Assembly (NCBI GenBank): GCA_009760885.1
Contig: CM019692.1
Span: 52,822,355 to 52,886,354, forward strand
DNA: 64,000 bases
Origin: Achatina immaculata
Taxonomy: Eukaryota > Mollusca > Gastropoda > Stylommatophora > Achatinidae
Reading direction: 5' to 3'
Position numbers and translations under genes: made by a program. Positions 21,358-32,000 of this stretch are shown piece after piece (positions within the stretch are counted from its first letter, which is position 1; each line of letters begins with the position of its first letter). The notes below the pieces were generated by a model. It did not search any database and was not told the DNA's origin. It saw only the letters and a program-made list of their open reading frames with translations.

Positions 21358-21510
21358 TCCACTCATGTTCTTGGATGATGATCACCAAACCAAGTCAGCA
21401 CCCAGTTCATTGGCACTATGAAGAACAACACCAAATTCCCTCTACTTCTCCCTGTCTTCAGCCAGCCCTTGTATGATGCCCCAGCTGTGTTAAAACAGCA
21501 ATCATAAAGA
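21358..21510 (-). mobile_element. Probable LINE 3' fragment
   Basis: Minus strand gives GLAEDREK, stop, REFGVVLHSANELGADLVW, which resembles the extreme C-terminus of endonuclease-RT LINEs (AEDREKWR pattern). Short, so tentative. An (AT)n run follows at 21517-21540. Confidence 0.45.
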
Positions 21511-22027
21511 AGTGAATATATATATATATATATATATATACAAATTAAGCTGCAAATAAATTGCATCCAATAACAGGTTTTCACTTTCTAAAACTGACAG
21601 GCATAGATTTTAAAAGGAGCTACTACAACTATTTAAAATAAAAGCGGGAGCAGCCTTGTTAATTAACCTTCACACAGTTGTAACTTTTCAGTTTACACCT
21701 TAATCATATAAAAACTACAGAACAAAGAAAAAGGAAAAGAAGAGAAATTATCATTTCACATAAATAATAAACAACAAACAGGAATGGAACAAAAATTATA
21801 TTAGTTTGTTATTGACGATTTAAAGTCTTGTATAAAACCACTGCTGTTGGAAAAACAAAAGCTATGTAGGATAAGGCACAAGGAAGCTTTGTAACCAGCA
21901 GCAAAATTTAAAATAAAAATGGTTGAGATTATCATTAGAAATCAGAGTAAAATCTAACAGAACAAAAAACCTGAAGATGGCAGAAAATAAAGCTGCATAA
22001 ATGTATATTAAAAATATCAGTTACTTC

Positions 22028-22250
22028 TCAAATGGTGAAAGTCGGAGGTTCAAATCTGGCCGGAGGCACCCCAGTCACCCAGCTGTAGAAATAGGTACCC
22101 AACTTCTTCTGGAGTTGGGGAAGGAAAGGCGGCCAGGAGTCATACTGACCATATCATCCTCTAGTGTGCTGACAGGTCAAGGAAAATATGGGCACTAACA
22201 CCATATCCCTATGTGCCTCTAAGGCACGACAGGATTACCTTTACCTACTT
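22028..22250 (+). mobile_element. tRNA-derived SINE, 5'-truncated
   Basis: Contains a B-box-like GGTTCAAATCT at about 22049, then the family body GGCACCCCAGTCACCCAGCT, GGGTACC-like and TGTGCTGACAGGTCAAGGAA segments, and the end TGCCTCTAAGGCACGACAGG then ATTACCTTTACCT. It shares its body with the complete copy at 49888-50205. Confidence 0.82.
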
Positions 22251-22491
22251 TTTTTTACTTGTCAAAACAACATTTGAAAAAATAGAAAATCATAAATTCT
22301 CTGTGCACAAATTCAGTTCAAACAGACATTGTATGAAGGTATTTGAATTGCTATTGAAAGATAATGGAAATTAAAATTTTTTTTTAGAAGAAACAGTAAC
22401 TGGATTTACATAATAGTAACTTATAACAGCAGCTGAAGTATGCCTTAAATGGCACATGCTTTAAATGCTACAGTATTATTACATTTATAAA

Positions 22492-23122
22492 CTCTTTCTG
22501 GGCTTAACGCTAGTATACTCCCACATCCAGTATATGCATGCTGTGCTGAGTGTCAGTGTACTGGGTCGTGCTTTGTTTCATTAAAAACTGGTGTAACTTT
22601 TTATTGTAAATGTCTTATTTGTGCATGTCCAGTGACCCTTATCGTCCTCTTCAAAGTGTGGTTAGCAACAACTGTGAAATTCAATGTTTCGATCGAGGAC
22701 TTAAAATTTTTTGTGATGTAGATAGGCATATGGACATGCCCTATGACTAGACCACTGGACGGACTGGAGAAGTAGTTAGAAGGTTATTTTAGACATTATT
22801 TTAGTAAGCATGCCACATATCATCACAAGATGAGATTGTATAGATCTACAACTAGATCTAGTTTTACCCGATGGTAAGTAGGACACAATCATCATTTTTT
22901 TTTTTGTTGTTGGTGGTAAAAATGTTCTCCTATTTTCACACTACTACTTTTTTTTCCTAAAAAAGAAACTCTGCATTTATGGAATCTTCATATATTTACA
23001 GTTACTTTGATGCATAATAAGTATACTTTTAACATGGAAATACTTTGTTACATTTAATTTTACAACTGTAGCCACTATGCTTTTAATATCACACATCTGG
23101 GGCATCCACATCCCAGAAAGAG
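22492..23122. mobile_element. piggyBac-type MITE, copy 1
   Basis: 631 bases with terminal inverted repeats CTCTTTCTGGG / CCCAGAAAGAG. Flanked on the right by TTAA (23123-23126) and on the left by TAAA, a decayed TTAA. The body is similar to copies 2 and 3. No coding. Confidence 0.8.
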
Positions 23123-23536
23123 TTAAGTTACTTGCTTTCTTTTAAACTTTCTCTGTGATCAAAACAGAACTGCATTTTCTTCAAACTGTTTAAATGTCAA
23201 TGATCTGTTCCTTGTTAAAACTTTTTCAGTGTTCATTGCCTGACATCACCAAAAGTTCAATTCTTCATGATTATAAGTTTTTATTTCCTTTTTGTATTTA
23301 TTTGCTGTTTTGTCATTCTTCTCTTGTTCTAATTAAAAGGCAGTTTAATTAAATTGTTATTGTTTTGTTATTGTTTTGCCTCTGGCTGTAGTTTTTTCCC
23401 TCTACTCATTCATATTTGTGACTACTGACTGTATATCCATACAAATATTTCCATACTACAAGAACTTAATACTGAAGATGGTTGGATAGTAAAGAGGATT
23501 AAACAGAGAAAACTTTAAATATTTTGGACACATTAA

Positions 23537-24210
23537 CACTTTCCCTGCCATCCACGCTATAGCAAGGTCTTCCTGTTAGTCTGGTGACTGCCATCCTCGT
23601 TATAGCGAGGTTTGTTTCGTTGCAGCGTAAAACCATTGTAACTTTTTATTGTACACGATTTATCTGTGCATGTCTGGTGACCTTTCATAGTTCAATCCAA
23701 AGCGTGGCTAACAACTGAGTGAACTCAATGTTTTTAACTGAGAAATTTCAATATTTATTATGATTTCGGAGACATAAGGACATGTTCTGTGACCAGAACA
23801 CTGTTCCTGAATGTACCCCAAGTACATCTAGACCTATCCTATTGAATGGAGTTGAGAAGTAGTTATAAGGTTATTTCAGACATTATTTTAGTAAGAATGT
23901 CACCGCACGACGAGATCGGACGAAAATTTAAGTAGATCTGGAAATCGCCGATGGTAAACATTGTACATCTAGGCATTGCTGATGGTAAACACTACACAAT
24001 TATCAGCTAAAATCATCTTTTTTCCTAAAAAATTCTTCATTTATGAAATCTTCTTACATTTACAATTATTTTCATGCATAATATGTATAAAGTAGAAATA
24101 CTTTGTACATTCACTCTTACATCTATACCCCCTATACATATCAAGACCCGCACTTTCTGTGTGGCATGGACGGGAACATCCGTGTTTTTTTTTCTGCGGC
24201 ATGGGAAGAG
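23537..24210. mobile_element. piggyBac-type MITE, copy 2
   Basis: TTAA at 23533-23536 and 24211-24214. Termini CACTTTCCCTGCC and GGCATGGGAAGAG. It shares with copy 1 the segments AACTTTTTATTGTA and AGACATTATTTTAGTAAG in the same orientation. No transposase. Confidence 0.83.
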
Positions 24211-24214
24211 TTAA

Positions 24215-24853
24215 CTCTTCCGATAAGGGCAGACAAAAAGCGCAGATCTTGATATGTATAGGAAGTACAGTTGTAAAAGTGAATTAACAAATTATTTCCA
24301 CATATTATGTATACATGTTATGCATCACAATATCTGTAAATGTAAGAAGATTTCATAAATGAAGAGTTTTTTTTAGGAAAAAATATGTAGTGTGATGATT
24401 TTAGCTGATATTTGTGCACTACTGTCCATTGGCGATGCCTAGATTGACTTGTATCCGAACTCGCCATGTGGCATACTAAAATAATATAATAATAATATCT
24501 GAAATAACCTTCTAAATGTAATTTATTTATTATTTAACTACTTCCCCAGTCCATCTAATAGTCTAAATCTACTTGAGGTAAATTCACGAACAGTGGTCTA
24601 GTCATAGGGGACATGTTTACCTCTGACACACACAAAAAATTGATATTTTTTTTGTTTGATTGAAACATTTGACCCCCGTTGTTAAGAACGCATTCAAAAT
24701 GGTGGCATGGGTCACTAGGCATGTGCACTAAACTGTTTACAATCAAAAGTTACACTGGGTTTTTAGTGAAACAAAGCTAGTGTACATATAAGTACGTTGG
24801 CAGAAACATAACAAACCGGTAGTGTTCACATAAGTACGCCTGCAAGGGAAGAG
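24215..24853. mobile_element. piggyBac-type MITE, copy 3 (inverted)
   Basis: Shares the TTAA at 24211-24214 with copy 2 and has TTAA at 24854-24857 on its right. Termini CTCTTCCGATAAGGG and CTGCAAGGGAAGAG. It runs in the opposite direction to copy 2, so together they form a ~1.3-kb imperfect palindrome. Confidence 0.83.
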
Positions 24854-24857
24854 TTAA

Positions 24858-25687
24858 AGACTCCTAGATCAGTCAAATAGGAAGAAGTATTTCTTTCTGA
24901 TGTACTTTACACAGTTTTATAGTAAAAGTGTTGATGTCATTTCATCAGAGTACAAGACTAAACCACATCTAGCTAATTTTGCTACAAATGTGAGCATATT
25001 TTCTTCTTGGTTTGAGCAAACACATCTCTGTTATTTATGGACTGTGGCCAAAATATATTCAGAATCTTTCACAGGCAGATTGTGCAATGACTCAATGTAT
25101 ATTTTTTACACAAATGTGTTCTAAATATAGTAAAAATTAAAACCTCATAATATTCATGAGACTTTACAAAGTACGTATTTTGGGAGCAGATGTCAAATGA
25201 ATTATCTGTTGCATTATTCAACACAAAAAACCATTTTTAACTTAACTGAAGACTAACAACATCTAGACCACAATCTGCAGCACATGATTTTTCAAAACTG
25301 CATATGCTTGATGATAATAACAGATTCACATCAGGCATTTATAAAATGGAAATGGGACAATGCACAGTTTTTAAATAACTGCAGATTACACTTTCAAATG
25401 CCTTTATTTCAAATAATTTGTGTATACATATGTTCATTCTATATGAACTCAAACACAGTGATCTATGAAAATATCACTGCAGACTTTAGATATCTCACAC
25501 AAATGAATGCCTGTTATACAAAAAAGGGAACAGCCTTCAGGACACTGGCTCCATGAATATCCAGTTTTTGCAGACTTTGTCAGCCAAATCTGACCTCATA
25601 TTCATGCATCAATCTCGCATGCTAGAAAATCTTTAAAATGTATTAGTTCTTGGTTGCACTTCTGGCATCGTGACAGGTCATTCATGA
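24858..25687. other. Downstream region / probable 3' UTR of the receptor gene
   Basis: Lies 3' of the receptor stop codon. AT-rich, with one AATAAA signal at 25403-25408 on the minus strand. No other gene seen. Confidence 0.4.
25403..25408 (-). terminator. Candidate polyadenylation signal
   Basis: AATAAA on the minus strand about 280 bases after the receptor stop codon. Only the hexamer supports it. Confidence 0.35.
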
Positions 25688-26015
25688 TTATGTGTTATAT
25701 ATGTTATTAGTAATAGTCGGAGGCTCTTTCCTTCCCTGCAGCGTCGAGTACTCATTGCTGACACAGTCATAGAGATTCCCTGGAGTAAAAACTCTACCAC
25801 CATCTCTCAGGTGGCTGTAGATATTATCATGGTGGTTGCCATTTGCTGGAGTTTCCCCACTTTGTGGTTCCACTTCAAAGTAATCACTGGAACCATCCAG
25901 GCGCTCTTTTGTGATTTCATCTCCATGATAACTTCCGTTGCCACGAGAGCTGTTATTGTTCTTGAAAACATCACTTGGTTCTACCATAGCATATTCATCT
26001 TTGTCAATCTGAGTT
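25688..26015 (-). CDS. Receptor exon 7 (cytoplasmic tail, stop)
   Basis: Acceptor TTTTCAATTTCAG at 26016. Residues 341-448: acidic and polar, with SDYFEV (fits the ITIM-like SxYxxV pattern), DNIYSHL, GNLYDCV and SNEYSTL. Stop TAA at 25690-25688. Separated from exon 6 by an 8.1-kb intron full of transposons. Confidence 0.87.
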
Positions 26016-29000
26016 CTGAAATTGAAAAGTAAAATCTGTTATATAAGATACCAAAAGCAGCTTTGTGACTGAGATAAGTGGTATAGTAAGATAAGAAAGT
26101 GTGGATAAGACAAAGCTAGGAGGTTTTCTCTATAAGTATCAAAAGTTAGACTAGTATTCTCTGTGCATTACATTGTCATGAGACTTCTTTTATTACACTG
26201 TGTAATTTCAGTGCTTTCATGGTCATTATGTTTTCCAGGTATACAGGATACACCTGTTTTCAATTCACAAGAAACCTATGTAGAAAATACTGCATTACAT
26301 AAATACTAATATTTCTGCTATAGCATATCTCTCTCTCTCTCTCTGAACCTTAAGTGCCCAGGGCACATGGGGCTTCCGCAAGGGTTTTCCACAAATGCCT
26401 GTCCTTCGCCTTTTTTTCTGCTCTTGCCCAGGTGAGCCCTCTATTGCTCAACATCCTTTCTGTTGTTCTTCTCCATGTCTCTTTTGGTCTACCCTTACTT
26501 CTGTTCCCCTGTGGTGTCCATCTTAGTGCTATTTTTGGTAGTGACTTGTCAGTCATCCGGAGCACATGTCCCAACCATCGCCAGCGTCTTTCCTCAATAA
26601 TTGTTGTCAGTGGTTTCATCTGCATTTCTGCTAATAAGATGTTATTTCTTATGGTGTTTGGCCAAAATATTTTTCTAATTCTTCGTAAACATTTAGTCTG
26701 GAAAGAATTCAACTTGTTTTCTATGGTTTTGGTGATTTTCCAGCATTCACTTCCATAGAGTAGTACACTTAGAACATTACTCTTAAATATCCTGATTTTC
26801 ATATTTATGCTTAGTTTTTTTTATTTCCATATAGTCTGCAGCATTGCAAAAGCCTGGTTTGCTCTAGTAAGTCTGCTGTTGATGTCCTCTGTGCTGTCTC
26901 CATTTTCTACTACTCTCCTGCCAAGGTATACAAATTCGTTGACCTCTTCCACTAACTTGTTATCTACTCTGAGTACATTTCTGTTGTTCACATTTTGCTT
27001 CATTAACTTTGTCTTTCCTACGTTGATCTTTAGTCCTATGTTGTTTGCATTCTGAGTTAGCTTGTTTATTTTATCTTGCATATCTTTGTGACTGCTTGAT
27101 AATAGACAAATGTCGTCTGCAAAGTCAAGGTCCTCCAGCACTGTGTCAAGAGTCCATTGTAATCCTCTGCGTTTGTCTGATGTTGCCTCCTTCATTAACC
27201 AGTCTACTGCCAAGATAAATAATGTTGGTGATAGTACACATCCCTGTTTCACTCCTGTTTGTACCCTAAAGCTGCTGGAGGTATGTTCTCCACAGATAAC
27301 TTTGCACTGAAAACCCTCGTATAGGGCTTTGATTACATTAACTATTTTATGGGGGAGGCCATGCCATCTTAGGATTTTCCACAGTGCATCTCTGTTGACA
27401 CTGTCAAAGGCTTTCTCAAAATCTATGAATAATGCATATGTTGTGCTATGCCACTCATTTGCCTGTTCTAATATTTGTCTAAGTACAAATATGTGGTCTA
27501 TGCATGATCTTCCTTTCCTAAATCCTGCCTGCTCTTTCCGAAGTTTTTCCTCAAGTGTTGGTACAATTCTGTTGATGATTATTCTGCAAAATACTTTACT
27601 GGTGAGTGGCAGTAGGGTAATGCCTCTCCAGTTCCCACAATCTCTGAGGTCACCCTTCTTTGGTAGTTTTACTATAAGCCCAGTTTTCCACTCCTCTGGG
27701 GCTTTTTCTAGATCCCAAATTTGTTGTAATATCCGGCAAAGTTGTTTTGGTGTTTCTGTTTCTTCTGCTTTCAACATCTCAGCAGTCACTTCATCTTCAC
27801 CTGGTGCCCTGTCTGATTTTAGCTTCTTTATTGCCTCCTTTACTTCATTTATTGTTATTGGTCCTGTATTGATGTTTAGTTCCATTTTTACTTCAGGTAT
27901 GTCTATTGTTTGTGCTGCTTGTGTTCTGTTTAGTAGGGTGTTAAAGTGTTCCCTCCATCTTTCAATTTTTTCTCTTTCTCCACTGACCAGTTGTCCATTT
28001 TGTGTTCTTACTGCACTTTCACATCTTGTGTTGAAGTTACCTGTCATCTGCTTTGTGATTTTATATATGGTTTTCATCTGTCATTTGTATATGCTGCTTT
28101 CTCTGTTGTTTCTGCTAAGTTGTCATAATATTGACATTTATCTTGACGGCATGATTCCTTCACTTCTTTGTCTTTTTGTGCATAATTACTTAAAACTCGT
28201 TCTTTAAGCCGTTGTGATTTGTTGTTCAGTAATTTTTTCTTGATTTCTTTTCTTTGCTTTATCTTTTCCCATGTGGTCTCGCTTATCCATTCCTCTTTTC
28301 TCCTTTTCCGATATCCCAGCACCTCTTTTGCTGTTTCCAGTAGTGTTTTATTGAACTCTAATATGGGCATTTCTGCTTCGTCTTGTAGGACACTAAAGCG
28401 GTTCTTAAGTACTATTGAGAATTCATTTCTTGTTTGCTGGTCTATCAGTTTTCTTGTATCAAAATGTATCTTTCTGTGTTCTCCGATTTTGGCTTTCCCT
28501 AATTTTAGTTTTATTTTTGCTACCAGAAGGTTGTGATCACTTCCTACATCTGCTTCTTTCCTTGCTCGCACATCTTGTAGTAACCGTTTCCACTTGTTGT
28601 TTATTAGTATGTGATCGATTTGGTTTTCTGTGGTTTTATCTGGTGACCTCCAAGTCACCTTATGGATGTTTTTGTGTTGGAAAATTGTCCCTCCGATGGT
28701 CATCATGTTTTCTTCACAGAAACTGCAGTCTTTCTCCATTTTCATTTATTTCTCTGATTCCTTCTCTTCCCATGATTCTTCTTCTATCTTCATTTCCTTC
28801 ACCTACTTTTGCATAGAAGTCACCCAAGATGAGTAGCATATCATGCTTGGGTATTGTTTCTACTGTTGCTTGGAGGCTGTTGTAAAAATCTTCTTTTAAT
28901 TCCTCTTCAGCTGCTTCTGTTGGTGCATAACAAACTATAATAGACAGCTTCGTGAATCTTAAGTTGAACCGTGCATATAATAATCTCTCATTTATTGGGG

Positions 29001-32000
29001 TCCATTTCAGCAATGCTCTTGATGCTTCTTTTGTTATAATCAATGCTACTCCTCCTTCATGAAGATCTTCTTTACCTGACCATATTATTGTATCTTCTGT
29101 GTGCTGTGTTGTTAATTTCCTTCTGCCTTGTCCTGTCCATCTTGCTTCTTGTATTCCTAGTATGTCTAGTTTGTATCTGTGCATTTCCTTGATGGTTTGT
29201 GCTAGTTTTCCAGTCTGGTTTAGTGTTCTTACATTCCAGCTGCCTATTTGCATCTTGTGTTTAGGTTCCAGGAGGTCTGCAGTCGGGCTGGGGACTTCCA
29301 GTGGCTGGCTTTCATCCACAACCTTCATGGGCTCAGTTTCCTGATAAGCATTTCTCCTTCCACCTGCATTTGTTTTTTCCCTTGCTTCCATTTCTGTAGC
29401 AGTCTGATATAGCAGTCTATAGCATATATTCTGTGATATTTTTTTGTGGCCTGATTATGCTGCTGACGCAAGTGTTTTTTTGTGGTCTGATTATGCTGTT
29501 GACGCAAGTGTTTTTTGTGGTCTGATTATGCTGTTGACACAGGTGTTTTTTGTGGCCTGTTGATGCTGTTGCCACAGGTGTTTTATGTGTCCTGATTATG
29601 CTGTTGATGCATGTGTTTTTGTGGTCTGATTATGCTGTTGCCGCAGGTGTTTTTTGTGTCCTGATGTTGATGCATGTGTTTTTGTGGTCTGATTATGATG
29701 TTGATGCAGGTATTTTTTGTGTCCTGATGTTGATGCATGTGTTTTTGTGGCCTGATTATGATGTTGACGCAGGTGTTTTTTGTGGTATGAATATGCTGTT
29801 GATGTAGGTGTTTTCCTTCAGTCAGATGATATCCAGTTTTTCTCTTCATGCACTCACAACCGTGCCATCAGTTTAAATCACTTTTCCAGACTTCCAGGGA
29901 GGTTTTCTCCACTTTCAGTTGCACTTTTTCTCAAGACAGGAGCTTGATACGGTAGAAATTTTTTTTTAATGAATTTTACCACTAGAAAAGTTTCCTTGAT
30001 TCTGAGTGACCTCACGGAAGCAGTGAGCAATTATGCTCATAAGGTCAATGATAATTCATTAGATCATCCTTAAAAATCATGAATAAATTTACCATTTATT
30101 CATTCATACATTAAGTGCCAGTTGGTAACTTTGCCAATCATGCCAAATCTGGAACAACTTCTCCTTAATGTAAAGAATAATACGAGGGGTGCTTGATAAG
30201 TTCTCAGCATAATGTACAAATACTTGAAACTCACAGCTAATATTAGATGCATTTGTAGATTAGGTTAATGTAAGATTAAACACAAAGTTTCAAGAAATTA
30301 ACTCTAACCAATTTTTTTTAACAGGCTGCTGAAGTGGTATGGGGTGGCAGAAATTGAGAAAGTGGATAAAATTTCTCATCGAGCCATCTTTCGCTACCTC
30401 TGCATGAGGATCTGGTAGAGACTCTAGGGGAGAGTGCCCCTTCTTACAGCACAGTGAAGAAATGGGCAGCTCAATTCAAACATGGAAGGGAGAGTATGGA
30501 AGATGATAGGAAGACCAAGAATGATAACCACCGATGAAACCACCAGCAGAATCCATGACATAATAATGGAGGATCGACGACTAATGGAGCGGTACATTGC
30601 TACTGAATTGGGCATCTCCCAGGAATGTGTTCGTGCCATTATTCACAATGATCTTCAAATGAAAAAGGTCTCTGCTCGATGGGTCCTGAAAGTTCTTGGA
30701 GCTGATCAAAACAACGGTGTCTCAACATGTCAAGAGACAATCTTGGCCATTTTTTTGCAGATCTTGAAAAGTTTCTTCAGCAATTTGTGACTATGGATGA
30801 GACTCAGGTTCATCATTTTCAACCAGAACCCAAAGAACAGTCAAAGCAGTGGAAAAATCATGGATTCCCACCTCCAAAAAAATTAAGGGTGGTTCTGTCT
30901 GCAGGCAAAGTGATGGCTTTTATCTTTTGTGATTCAGAAGGTGTGCTATTGGTAGACTATCTTCAAAAGGGCAAAACGGTCACCGGGGACTATTATGCTA
31001 TAATCTTATGAAGCAACTGTAGGTCAAAGTGAGAGAAAATCTTCGAGGGAAATTGACGAGAGGAGTCATCTTTCATCAAGACAATGCTCCAGTTCACAAG
31101 TCGGCAGTGGCAATGGCTGCCATTCATGAATGCAGCTTCCAGCTTCTTGAACATCCTCCTTATTCCCCAGATTTGGCCCCTTTTGACTATTACCTGTTTA
31201 CTAAAATCAAAAAGGAGCTCAGTGGTCGCAAATTTGCTTCAGATGATGACATCATTCATGCTGTAGATCACTTTCTACTGGCACAAGATGCTGACTTTTA
31301 CAAAGAATGGATCAGTATGCTCCAAGATCACTGGACTAAGTGCATAAACTATGTTGAGAAATAACCCAAAAAAGCTGTCCACAAATAATTCATTGTACCT
31401 TATGCTGGCCTTACAGGAGTGCTGTTAGGGAGGCAAAGTTCTGCAAGGGACATGCAAATGAATGAATGACCTTATGCTGAGAACTTATCAGTCACCCCTC
31501 ATATTTTTGCACTCCATATTTAAAGGGTGTCATTTGAAAAAGAAAACAAAACTGATGCATTACTCTCCAAAGGCTACATCTGATTTTCTCCCACATTCCA
31601 TTTATTTAATCCATTCATATTTTTCATTTTCAACAACCACTAAAATAATCATTAATTTTTAATCTTTGATAAACCAGTATGAGCAATCTGTATTTTTCCT
31701 AGTTTTCATGACTGGCCAGCATTTTTCTTTATTTTCACCATCATTGGCCCTTGTCAATGCCAACAACAGCAATGCTGTTTTACTCAAATCTAGCATTTCT
31801 AATATCATTTTAAATGTTTACTTCCATTCAAGACTAGAACTTTTTGTGAATTAGTTTCCATTTTGCTTGAGCTCTCGCAAATTTGTGAAAAAAAAAAAAT
31901 GCAATTAGTCTTTACTATCATCCTTTTTTTTCCTGACATGATGTCAGTTCACGCAGTGAAAAACTTATATAAAATTAACTATTCAATTAACTGTCACAAA

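Larger units (their letters stand above)
26332..29405 (-). mobile_element. RTE-like LINE, near complete and lightly damaged (family B)
   Basis: About 3.07 kb on the same strand as the host gene, in its last intron. Coding starts METREK-like at 29391 (reads MEAREK) and ends at ALG-Thr-stop, 26350. Total coding span is about 1013 codons, the usual length for the clade. Only three lesions are visible: a frameshift at about 28730, one at about 28077, and an in-frame TAA at 26823-26821. The 3' tail is (GA)n on the minus strand. Fragments of the family lie at 5772-6190 and 47422-47705. No long 5' UTR is left. Confidence 0.9.
30183..31501 (+). mobile_element. Mariner element, full length, inactive
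   Basis: TA at 30181-30182 and 31502-31503. Terminal inverted repeats of about 33 bases: CGAGGGGTGCTTGATAAGTT left, TGAGGGGTGACTGATAAGTT on the other strand at the right. Length 1319 includes a 62-base SINE fragment plus its 10-base duplication near the right end. In the last receptor intron, opposite strand. Confidence 0.92.

Noticed and set aside
27329..28207. 292-codon plus-strand open frame
   Set aside because: Antisense shadow of the LINE B reverse transcriptase.
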